From the NCBI GenBank assembly GCA_964505215.1, contig CAZDGU010000013.1:23161-87160 (forward strand): DNA of 64,000 bases, in the 5' to 3' direction. This stretch comes from Gracilimonas sp964505215. GTDB lineage: Bacteria > Bacteroidota > Rhodothermia > Balneolales > Balneolaceae. Position 1 is the first letter of the stretch, and the number at the start of each line of letters is the position of its first letter. The notes below the pieces were generated by a model. It was given only the letters and a program-made list of their open reading frames with translations. It searched no databases and was not told the DNA's origin. Positions 10,201 to 17,894 of the stretch are shown piece after piece. The translations under genes and the position numbers were made by a program.

Positions 10201-10474
10201 CATTTCCAACTGATTCCAACAGTGTTCCCACTTTATTTATACCCGTAATATCAAAGTAGGTGCTGTTGTAGCTGAACTCAAACTGCCCGGAAACAACACC
10301 GGACGCTTTAGGCATTCCGGTTACATAAACAGGAACTTCTATTTCTTCTCCGGCTTGCAGGGTGGTATCGGGCAGCGTAAGCTGAACCTGCCCGAAGCCC
10401 CATATCGGCATTAGCGCCAATAATAATATAACTAAGGGCTGTGCTCTTTTAGTTACTTTGTTAAATGATTTCAT
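7274..10474 (-). CDS. Multi-domain exported protein with cohesin-like domains, T9SS-sorted
   Basis: This 1066-residue secreted protein starts with a signal peptide (to about 29, ending WGFGQ). Three cohesin-like domains follow at about 30-153, 240-368 and 448-584, each with a V.PV start, a YNSTYFDI- or FDTTRLQFIG-type strand, and an SG.G.L..LKFK.K segment. Two BIG_2 Ig-like domains separate them (158-236, 370-446). Two fibronectin III-like domains (587-775), an Ig/cadherin-like tandem (780-965) and the T9SS sorting domain from about 973 (QNFPNPFNPTTNI, ending MTLIK) complete it. No enzyme domain is visible, so a scaffold or adhesive role at the cell surface is likely. It lies downstream of, and probably is cotranscribed with, the dockerin-bearing beta-helix gene. 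Cohesin assignment is from pattern, not alignment. Confidence 0.85.
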   Translation of the reverse strand: MKSFNKVTKRAQPLVILLLALMPIWGFGQVQLTLPDTTLQAGEEIEVPVYVTGMPKASGVVSGQFEFSYNSTYFDITGINKVGTLLESVGNVSYFEGTQRLAFASTDTVSGDGVLIKLKVKARDDAGYFRQTTLAFSSAGLNEGNPAVTTNSGTVRTEGVRISPKNNIRITKGDTLQFSLTEDVTNPITWSVSDNNIASIDANGQLIANTTGTIRVKGVDATGLEDSTSFFKILPNTFSDLTISVPDTSIMQTLYLELPIRSSDLTGLDVTSAEFDISFSNSYLSLEEVIPGPMVAAWANPTVNMESNRVQIAAAGTDTLAGSGVLYILKFKASKQNYGNSVVSFNKAKLNEDFSADKKNGQITLLKAPEIHVFPADTAVSIGNSLTFNVVGGNGTAPYLWESSNPGVAGIDASTGVLTGVARGDVIIHAKDAENFPSDEVRVRVNDFDAYLDTVQLHYPDTVEVGLFTKNLSSYSIFAYETKFEFDTTRLQFIGLETGGTQSEAANFNVQARDSADFIKVAAAGTSTLSGTEPIIKFRFAPKADAHDGDSLKLDLKYLNLNEASPAVPTTTAIPGLITIKRIYPPVAPTLTSPADNSTTSDTSVSFLWANLSEADSYEFQISADDQFNTITESHSLTATTVKVDSLSFSTTYYWRVAGVNQGGQGDWSQTWSFNTGEAPPEAPILILPDDGQTEVDTAVTFLWHHSARADSFLIEVAVDDTFSTLLHTQTVADTTTSLPNFDYLTTYHWRVKAKNLSGSSDWSRKNSFRTREKPNYPPVIVNPLGSVTLDEDFTGFKAATLTDVFSDPEAQPLTFEIVRYDTLLIRAELQADSLFLHSVENAHGTGAVVIKAMDDIANEVMDTLQVTVQPVNDVPIITAIPDTISFKNDEDFVIRLDTSVSDVEDQLKDLTIALSVTPTDILLTYDKDTYTATLTAPGFEGEGVLSIEVTDTEGAKAQASIVVIVEMAVSNEEHASIPDEFSLKQNFPNPFNPTTNIRYDIAEPTEVRIEVFSMLGQKVATLVNKHKPAGSYTFTFDAAGLSSGLYIYRIQAGSFVQTKKMTLIK

Positions 10475-10515
10475 AATTACTCCTGGTTAACACGCGGTTA
10501 ATGCTTTCTTCCGGA

Positions 10516-13500
10516 TTACTTAATGAGAAGCATTTTGCGTACTTGTGAGTAATTTTTGCTATCACTGCCTTCGAAGTCGATGCGTAAGAAATAAGCACCA
10601 CTTCCAAATCGGGAAGCGTCCCATTTCATAGTGTATCGCCCGGCATTTTGTTTTTTATCTACCACCGTTTGCACCAGCTGACCTAACAGGTTAAATACCT
10701 GAATTTTAACTTCTCCATTTGTGGGGAGATCATAAGCAATATTTGTACTTGGATTAAATGGGTTTGGATAATTTTGCTTGAGATCAAACTCTTCAGGAAT
10801 ATCTGAAAGACTATTTTCAACTTCAGTATAGTTTGCATTCACATGCTCTGTCAAATCCGTTTCATTCAGCCAGAACTTATTATACTTGATGAGATCTTTG
10901 GTATTCGAGATGCTTGCGTCTTTGTCATGCACCAATCGGATAGCGGCCATCAACCCAACCTCAGTAACAGCTTTATTGGCTGCCATGGCTATGCGAACCG
11001 TGTCTGCTTCAATTCTTGAGCTGAGGGTAAATGTATTTTCAAAGTCTGAAGCTGACAGTTCAACTGCTGTAATATGGTTATTGGGTATCACCAGATTGAA
11101 CTCAGTTGAGTAAAGTGTAGCTTCTCCGGTTGAATGTAGATTCAGATCGGTAAAGCCACTTCCGTCCACATATTCCATGGTTATGGCTTCACTCATGTTA
11201 TCCGTGGCACGTTTCCCCTGTCCCGGAAATCCTGAAATATTACCCACCACAAACTGGAGTACAAACGAAGCATCCATAGCAGAAACCACACCATTACCTG
11301 AAACATCGGCAGCCGCTAAGCCATTACCCGCCAGCGTAATAGCACCAAGTACATGCTGCAGAATATTAGAGGCATCAAAGGCTGAAATGGTTCCGTCTTC
11401 GGTTACATCACCCAAAAGAATGCCATTTCTACCGGTAAGGAATGGGCGATAATCTACAGCTCCATTAATAACATCTATATAATCACCCTGGCCATCTAAG
11501 TTTTTGTCCGCTCCTTTATCTACCAGCGGGCCGGTTGAGTGATTCCAGTAGTTATGCTCAGCCATAATGGTGTTAGTAGTATTATTATAAAGAGCTGCAC
11601 GATCGTTGTTGTAGAAATTATTCAACTGGAATACGGGATTGGCACTGCCATCAATTCTTGATCCATATTGGTTATGGTGTATGTCTGAGGAACGAATAGT
11701 AGGTCGTGCATTTCCGGTCATATATAACCCCTGACTACTTGCGTACGAGAAAGCAGAAGAATCAACTACTGCATCAGAGTTATGGAATTGAAGATTTGTT
11801 CTACCATAACGAATGATAGTATTGCGTACATAACTGCTATCTGAAGACTGGTCATACAACTCAATATCACTCCAATCACCGGGCTCAGGAACAACACCGG
11901 TTGTATCGCGATTGGTATTACCCCCGTAGGTATCGTCATTGAGGGAGGTAAACACAATTTTATTATCTACCTCTCCATCGGAGATAAAGGTACCTCGAGA
12001 TTGAATCCCTTGATAGCTGTTTTTATAACCAAGCTTTACAATGGTTCCCGGCGTAACTGTTAATGAGTCTCCGGAATTTACAGTTACGTTACCCGAAGTA
12101 ACCAACACGTTATGAGCAAAACCGGCAGGTTTTGTACCACCTAATATTCCATGCACATCATCCTGTACGGCTATTACGCTGTCTATGGTATTATTTCTGA
12201 TTACGTTATCCTGATAAAAATTCCCATTCTCATTTACCGTGCCCTGCTTACTTAAAATTCCGGTAATACCTATAGGAAATTCATTACCCTCCAGCGTATC
12301 ACTTACTATATTTGCTCTCGAGCTCAATATTCCAGTTCCGGTATTATCTAAGATTTTATTCCCGGCTATGGTAAGTACCGTATCGGTTGTTGCATCTTTG
12401 GTTACCGTAGCAAAAATTCCATTCCCGGCATTATTTGCAATAGTATTAAACTGGAAGGTCATTGGTGCAGAAGCATACCGTGCATATACCCCATGATCGC
12501 CGTTATCAGAAACAATGGAGTTGCTTAATTCCCGAACAAAACCATATTTATAGCTACTTGAGGAACCTCTTGAGGTATAAATTCCTTCTCTGCCATTGCC
12601 TATTACTTCAGAGTTTCTGAGAGTAATGGAAGTTTTTGATGCAGTGCTGTGATTCCTTAAATGAACACCATAACTGTTAGCATAGCTGAATTTGGAACTA
12701 TCAACAGTAATTTCAGCATTACTCACTTCTAATGCATCAGAGCTTGCAAAGGTAGATTCTATATTTTTCCATGTAGGTACAATAGCTTCTTCTCCTCCAT
12801 TTACATGAATATTTGTTCTTCCAAATTTTACAATAGCGTTTGAAAGGTTTGAATATTTTGTGTTATGGCCAGAACTATGTCTCAAGGTAATACCGGACCA
12901 ATCTCCGACTTTAGGAGAGGTGGTATCGCCTACAGCTGAAGTTTTTCCTCCATAATTATCATCTCTATAGCTTGTAAATACAACAGTATTAGCTTTAGTA
13001 CCCAGTGAAAGCAGCATGCCGTTATAAACATACAGATCAGCATAGCTTTCATGCCCGCCTTTAACTATTACACCGGCATCTATAGAAAGGGTATCACCGT
13101 CAACAACGTCACTGGAACCGTCAGCTAACATATAAACTCCCGAAGTAATTTGAACAGGAAAAACAACCGAAAGCGTATCTTTCAGGTAATATGGATACAA
13201 CTCAAGGGCATTATTGTACTTGTTGTTCGTAAATAAATTCCCATCAGCACCTAAGTCATCCACATAACTGTAGCCCAGCTTGCCTTGTAGAGAAATCCCG
13301 AACTCATTACCGTCAAAAACATTATCAATAAAGGTGGCTGAAGAGGTTCGCACACCGGATTTTGCATTATCTTTAAACGTATTTCCTGCAATGGATATGT
13401 CTTTTTTAGGCATATTTCTGTGAAAAATCCACACGCCATGGCTGTTATTTTCCTTAATAGTATTTCCCAAAATAGTTACGGGAGAGTTGGGGTGGCGCAG

Positions 13501-16215
13501 ATATACCCCCTCATCTTTATTATTAGCAACCGTACTGTTAGAAAGCTCTTTTAAGGAGTGATATAAATATGAGCTTGATGAACCCCGGGTAGTTTCTATA
13601 CCATGACGTTCATTATTGCTAATGGTACTATTGCGTACCGTTAACTCTCCTGTTGGTTTAGATGATTTATGACTTCGTGCATATATACCGCTGTTCTTAT
13701 TACGGCTTATATTCGAATTGTTAATAGTTAAGGTTGCATCATCAATATGAATACCATGACTGCTGCCATATTCAATAGTCAGGTTATCAAACTCATTTAA
13801 AAAGGTTTTAAAGCCTGATACAGTCAACCCGGTTCGTGCATATTTTATATGTATGTGCTCAAGCCTTGAATTTGTTGAAGCATCACCATCCAAGTAAATT
13901 CCACTGTGATCTCCCGGCTTGGCTGAAGTTGTGTCAGAAACGGGGTTATTATTCCCGTTTACGGTATCATCACGATAGCTGGTGAATATTATTTTATCAC
14001 TGGAAGTGCCCGCAGCTATTAGCATTCCCTGTACTCTCAAGTTATCATAACCCGACATTTTAATAACCGTTCCGGGCTCAATGGTAAGCGTGTCTGCTGA
14101 GTTTACGTTATATGTAGTATATCCATTATACATGTAGGAACCACCGGCTATGGCTGCCGGTAAATCAGCACTGAGTGTGCCTTTTAAAGCTCGTCCATTC
14201 AGCTCTACCGCGTTCGGGTAGGCGTTATTTGAAAAGGTATTATCGTCGGTTCCGCTTAAGTTTTTAAAATTAAAAGCTAAAGGACCCCAAATTCCCAAAC
14301 CCAGTCGATTTCCTTCAAAATTATTCGCGTAAATCCTTCCTTGGGAGGTTCTTAGTCCGGTTTCTTTATTATTGAGGAAGTTGTTGTTTACAATCTGTAC
14401 GCTTTCAGTAGCTGCTTTTGGCGTATATAAGTGCGCACCGGATTTCCCATTACCTTCAACGGTGTTATTCAAAAAATACAGCTGGGTGTTATACCCACCG
14501 GCCATGTCAAAGCCATAGTCTTTATTGAATGAAAAGGTTGAGTTTGTGACACTGTCAACCACGGCCGTAGCTCCGTTATAAGTGTCTATATATACACCTG
14601 AATCATTATTATAACTGAATTTGGAGCTGTCTATTCCAACCGTAAAGTTTGATGAGGAGTTTATGATATTTACAAACAATCCATGCCTGTTATTACGCTG
14701 TGCAACTATATTTTTAATATTTACGGTTGTAGATACCTCAAACCCATGCTCTCCATTTGCATTCGACACAATATTCTTAAAGACGGTAGGTACCGCATCC
14801 AACTGAATACCGGTTCGCGCATTGTTATCTACAAACATGTTGGTTAGCTGTACGCTGGGACTGCTAACTCGCAATGCTGTTTGACCGGAACCGGCATAGC
14901 GAATATTCACATAATTCAATACAGAAGATGTACCGGAGTTACTTAAATAAATACTGCCCCACTCTCCCGGCGAAGGCGTGCTGTTTCTTCCATCCCCATT
15001 GGTATCTCCCCCATATACATCATCGGTTATAGAAGTAAAAGCAATTACGCTGTCTTTTTTACCATCCGCATACATGGTACCGTTAATAGTCAGACTTCTT
15101 CCCGACTCAAACTTAATGTTTGTTCCTGGCTGAATATATAAAGTATCGTTAGAGGCGAGCGAAATACTACTTTTCACCACGTAAACGGTATCAGAGTACA
15201 AGGTATCTAAATTCACAAAGTTCAGAGTCAGCTCTTTAACCGGTAAGTTTGCGGTGTTTGACAACCAAGGGTCAAAATCAATATTATTGCTGATGTTATC
15301 TCCAATACCGGCCGGGTTGGTTAAATTGGAAGGTCCCGAACGTGCTCCCCAAAAATTATATTCAGCCTTAACAGGACTTACACCTTCATTAATAGCTCCC
15401 CAGGTAGTATTACCTTCAATATTGTTATCCTCAATTAGGGGTGAATTTGAACCGGCTTCAATAATGCGAATCCCAATATTATTTCCTCTGATTTTATTAT
15501 TGGTGATGGCAGCCGTAGATCCATTATCTAAATATATACCTGTTCCGTTGGTATCTATTTCCGTGAAATTAATAGTGGGAGAAGCGTTTATGGGCACTCG
15601 AATTCCACCCTGAGAGTTTCTTTTAACAAAAGAAGAATCAACCACAAAGTTCAATGAAATATCTGCAAACACACCATAGCCGTTATTATCCTCAAATACC
15701 GAGTGTGTAATGGTAGGGCTGGAAGCTCTCAAATCAACCCCGTGCACATTACTGTACTTAAATGTACTGTTACTGATTGGAACAGCATAAGCTCCGGTTG
15801 TATAAGAAAGCAAAGCTCCTCCGCTGCCGGCTCCCCCATATTCCATAATTACATAATCTATGACAGATCCTGCATTGGAAGTATTATTAAAACGAACGGT
15901 ATTCCAATCACCGGGATTTTTGGTTGCTGCACTTGAAGTAAACAAAATCTCATTTCCGCTTTCACCGTCAGCAACCAGAGCTCCATCAACCAGAAGTGAT
16001 GTCCCGCTGTCAAATTGCACCTCCACGCCGGGCTCTATGGTAAGTGTTACTCCCTGATCAATTATAACAGTACCCGTTACTTGATAAGGGCTATTTGCCA
16101 GTTGCCAGGTTTGATTGGTCTTCAACGTATCTGAAACAGATACTTGCGCAAAAAGCGTTGTTGAAAAAATTGCACATACTATGACAAGGAGGATTAGTAG
16201 CTTAGTTGGTTTCAT
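10516..16215 (-). CDS. Giant beta-helix surface protein with dockerin, T9SS-sorted
   Basis: The start chosen is the ATG at 16215, because MKPTKLLILLVIVCAIF begins a clean signal peptide ending at TTLFAQ. An in-frame ATG at 16296 would add 27 non-hydrophobic residues. The mature part is mostly right-handed parallel beta-helix, with short repeated N-N-N strands typical of surface pectate-lyase-like folds. Five large modules each open with a conserved TLTIEPG..IKF segment followed by FTS..DD.....PGDW (numbering from the longer start, near residues 89, 389, 739, 1070 and 1412). Near 1628-1692 lie two dockerin-type calcium loops (DVTEDGTISAFDA and DVSGNGVVSAMDA), then a cohesin-like region and a T9SS sorting domain from about 1832. 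No catalytic motif is obvious; binding or processing a polysaccharide is possible. Confidence 0.87.
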   Translation of the reverse strand: MKPTKLLILLVIVCAIFSTTLFAQVSVSDTLKTNQTWQLANSPYQVTGTVIIDQGVTLTIEPGVEVQFDSGTSLLVDGALVADGESGNEILFTSSAATKNPGDWNTVRFNNTSNAGSVIDYVIMEYGGAGSGGALLSYTTGAYAVPISNSTFKYSNVHGVDLRASSPTITHSVFEDNNGYGVFADISLNFVVDSSFVKRNSQGGIRVPINASPTINFTEIDTNGTGIYLDNGSTAAITNNKIRGNNIGIRIIEAGSNSPLIEDNNIEGNTTWGAINEGVSPVKAEYNFWGARSGPSNLTNPAGIGDNISNNIDFDPWLSNTANLPVKELTLNFVNLDTLYSDTVYVVKSSISLASNDTLYIQPGTNIKFESGRSLTINGTMYADGKKDSVIAFTSITDDVYGGDTNGDGRNSTPSPGEWGSIYLSNSGTSSVLNYVNIRYAGSGQTALRVSSPSVQLTNMFVDNNARTGIQLDAVPTVFKNIVSNANGEHGFEVSTTVNIKNIVAQRNNRHGLFVNIINSSSNFTVGIDSSKFSYNNDSGVYIDTYNGATAVVDSVTNSTFSFNKDYGFDMAGGYNTQLYFLNNTVEGNGKSGAHLYTPKAATESVQIVNNNFLNNKETGLRTSQGRIYANNFEGNRLGLGIWGPLAFNFKNLSGTDDNTFSNNAYPNAVELNGRALKGTLSADLPAAIAGGSYMYNGYTTYNVNSADTLTIEPGTVIKMSGYDNLRVQGMLIAAGTSSDKIIFTSYRDDTVNGNNNPVSDTTSAKPGDHSGIYLDGDASTNSRLEHIHIKYARTGLTVSGFKTFLNEFDNLTIEYGSSHGIHIDDATLTINNSNISRNKNSGIYARSHKSSKPTGELTVRNSTISNNERHGIETTRGSSSSYLYHSLKELSNSTVANNKDEGVYLRHPNSPVTILGNTIKENNSHGVWIFHRNMPKKDISIAGNTFKDNAKSGVRTSSATFIDNVFDGNEFGISLQGKLGYSYVDDLGADGNLFTNNKYNNALELYPYYLKDTLSVVFPVQITSGVYMLADGSSDVVDGDTLSIDAGVIVKGGHESYADLYVYNGMLLSLGTKANTVVFTSYRDDNYGGKTSAVGDTTSPKVGDWSGITLRHSSGHNTKYSNLSNAIVKFGRTNIHVNGGEEAIVPTWKNIESTFASSDALEVSNAEITVDSSKFSYANSYGVHLRNHSTASKTSITLRNSEVIGNGREGIYTSRGSSSSYKYGFVRELSNSIVSDNGDHGVYARYASAPMTFQFNTIANNAGNGIFATVTKDATTDTVLTIAGNKILDNTGTGILSSRANIVSDTLEGNEFPIGITGILSKQGTVNENGNFYQDNVIRNNTIDSVIAVQDDVHGILGGTKPAGFAHNVLVTSGNVTVNSGDSLTVTPGTIVKLGYKNSYQGIQSRGTFISDGEVDNKIVFTSLNDDTYGGNTNRDTTGVVPEPGDWSDIELYDQSSDSSYVRNTIIRYGRTNLQFHNSDAVVDSSAFSYASSQGLYMTGNARPTIRSSDIHHNQYGSRIDGSANPVFQLNNFYNNDRAALYNNTTNTIMAEHNYWNHSTGPLVDKGADKNLDGQGDYIDVINGAVDYRPFLTGRNGILLGDVTEDGTISAFDASNILQHVLGAITLAGNGLAAADVSGNGVVSAMDASFVLQFVVGNISGFPGQGKRATDNMSEAITMEYVDGSGFTDLNLHSTGEATLYSTEFNLVIPNNHITAVELSASDFENTFTLSSRIEADTVRIAMAANKAVTEVGLMAAIRLVHDKDASISNTKDLIKYNKFWLNETDLTEHVNANYTEVENSLSDIPEEFDLKQNYPNPFNPSTNIAYDLPTNGEVKIQVFNLLGQLVQTVVDKKQNAGRYTMKWDASRFGSGAYFLRIDFEGSDSKNYSQVRKMLLIK

Positions 16216-16245
16216 TTTACCCGAGTTTTGTTTAGAGCTTTCTTT

Positions 16246-16277
16246 ATTATACGTAATCAAATCAGATATTGGGTCAA
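16246..16277 (-). promoter_or_regulatory. Possible promoter of the beta-helix gene
   Basis: On the minus strand TTGACC (16272-16277) and TATAAT (16246-16251) are separated by 20 bases, about 30 bp before the chosen start codon. The spacing is longer than ideal for classical sigma-70 and this lineage uses divergent promoters, so this is a weak call. The GGGTAGT dyad lies a further 28 bp upstream, where an activator would bind. Confidence 0.3.
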
Positions 16278-16304
16278 AAAAAACGCCTTTCCTCAATAAA
16301 AAAC

Positions 16305-16322
16305 ACTACACAAACGGGTAGT
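16305..16322 (-). promoter_or_regulatory. Candidate operator upstream of beta-helix operon (GGGTAGT dyad)
   Basis: ACTACAC-N4-GGGTAGT matches the dyad before the response-regulator gene at 4843-4860, with the same four-base spacer and an identical GGGTAGTTTTT arm. It sits 90-107 bp upstream of the chosen start codon. It is a candidate binding site for the neighbouring NarL-type regulator (inference). Confidence 0.45.
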
Positions 16323-16472
16323 TTTTCTGTTATATATTCTTCGTTTTTAGCTGTACGGTATCAAAAAAAGCATTTTTAAACCGCATTACAGAGATGAGAT
16401 GACCCCTTCTAATTGTTAGAAAACCTGAATACATTTTCAGCAAAATTAACAGATAAGCTTCTATAAAAACAT

Positions 16473-16532
16473 AAAAAACCCACAAGCCTCAGAAAATACA
16501 TTACTTGTAAATATTCTGAGACGTGCGGGTTT
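16473..16532 (-). terminator. Rho-independent terminator of the amidohydrolase operon
   Basis: On the minus strand a long imperfect stem pairs AAACCCGCACGTCTCAGAATA with its partner ending GTGGGTTTTTT, followed by more Ts. It lies about 30 nt after the stop of the last amidohydrolase gene and separates that operon from the beta-helix gene. Confidence 0.8.
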
Positions 16533-16562
16533 AAAGTCTGTGCGTAAAACAGAAACGGGTTG

Positions 16563-17879
16563 TTATTTATTTACCGCATTTCTATCCAAAAACTCGTCGT
16601 AAAGTTGAGAGTGTCTGCTCACCATTGGAATTTTATATCCTTTGATGAAAACTTGCTCAATATTGGTCATTGGCTGAAGCGGGTCGCCGTCAGAAATAAA
16701 TAGGTTTGCCTGCTTTCCGGCCTCTAAAGAGCCCAGTCGATTATCAACCCCAAAAATTTGAGCGGGGTTGATAGTCAGTGCTTTAATGGCTTCTTCTTTT
16801 CCTAAACCGTAAGCTGCTGCGTAGCCTGCTTCAAAAGGCGCATTTCGAGAGTTCTCGGTGTCATCCGAAACAATAGCCACTTTTACGCCGGCTTTTGCCA
16901 TTATACCCGGATTTTGATACGGACGCTGGTAGTTGTCGTAATCACGGCTTGGCGTGTATAAGGTAGTAGTAAGTACGGGAATATCGGCTTCCGCAATTTC
17001 CTCAGCCACCCGCCAGCCTTCTTTCACGCCGGCAAATGCATACTTCATGTCCTCGTTTTTCTGAGTCCACGTAATAGCATCCAATATATCCTGCTCACGA
17101 TTTACGGTGATGACCACCCGAACTTTTCCGGCCAGCACTTCGCGCATGGCTTCCATTCTTGGGTCAAAATCAGGCTTAGTTTTTCCTTTAGGACTTTGCT
17201 CGTATGCTTTCATCATTTGGTCGTAAAAGCGTGCTTTGTCTAAGAAATCATCTATTTCTTTGAGATTTTTCTCATATTGTTTTTTCACTTCTTCGTCACT
17301 GCGGCGATCCCACCAGCCTCCTTTTCGCGATGAGGGTAAGTTCAATATCAGCGCACCGCTTTTCTTAACGGCCATAGAATCAGGCGAATATCCCCACAAA
17401 TCCATAACGGCTGCTTTACCTGAAATTGACCCTGAGCTTGGCTTTGAAAGCACAGTAGTTACGCCACTTACACGCGTTACAGGAACCGCTGCACTGTTAG
17501 GGTTGAAGGCGGTAAAAGCGTACATGTGCGGATTGAACTGCCCCAGTTCGGCATTATCTACCGTAACGGGTACGGCTGAAATTTCTACCAGCCCTAAGCC
17601 GGTCCATCCGTCAATAAAGCCGGGATAAACATGCTTTCCGGTGGCGTCTATGCGTTTATAATCGGCAGTTATTTTTGCATTTTTTCCAACCTGAACAATT
17701 TTCTCACCATCAATTAAAAGAACTCCTCCTTCAATCACTCCGTTTGTTACCGTGTGAATGGTAGCGCCGGTGATAGCAAATTTCCCAAATTCAGGCTTTT
17801 CCGTAATCTGTGCGTTGGTTGTAGCGGTAAAACTAAACAGCAGTGCCGCTATAGCAATAAATAATATGCTCTTCTTCAT
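16563..17879 (-). CDS. Exported amidohydrolase-superfamily protein, metal ligands largely lost
   Basis: This 438-residue protein has a signal peptide ending at TTNAQ, an imidazolonepropionase-like fold, and the usual terminal AL T.NPA...GVD...GSLE.GK.ANL segment. Where active members carry H-x-H after PGFID, this one reads GWTGL, and the later histidine positions are also replaced (VITVN, FAGVK). Only the C-terminal aspartate in IVSDD appears kept. It is therefore unlikely to be a normal binuclear metal hydrolase and may be a structural or regulatory partner of the active paralogue encoded 16 bp upstream. It is the last gene of a three-gene operon and is followed by a strong terminator. Confidence 0.85.
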   Translation of the reverse strand: MKKSILFIAIAALLFSFTATTNAQITEKPEFGKFAITGATIHTVTNGVIEGGVLLIDGEKIVQVGKNAKITADYKRIDATGKHVYPGFIDGWTGLGLVEISAVPVTVDNAELGQFNPHMYAFTAFNPNSAAVPVTRVSGVTTVLSKPSSGSISGKAAVMDLWGYSPDSMAVKKSGALILNLPSSRKGGWWDRRSDEEVKKQYEKNLKEIDDFLDKARFYDQMMKAYEQSPKGKTKPDFDPRMEAMREVLAGKVRVVITVNREQDILDAITWTQKNEDMKYAFAGVKEGWRVAEEIAEADIPVLTTTLYTPSRDYDNYQRPYQNPGIMAKAGVKVAIVSDDTENSRNAPFEAGYAAAYGLGKEEAIKALTINPAQIFGVDNRLGSLEAGKQANLFISDGDPLQPMTNIEQVFIKGYKIPMVSRHSQLYDEFLDRNAVNK

Positions 17880-17894
17880 TTTTCTGACTCCTGT

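Noticed and set aside
16216..16296. Upstream ATG extending the beta-helix protein by 27 residues
   Set aside because: The added residues are polar and would precede an otherwise clean signal peptide; that start is also only 8 bp from the regulatory dyad.
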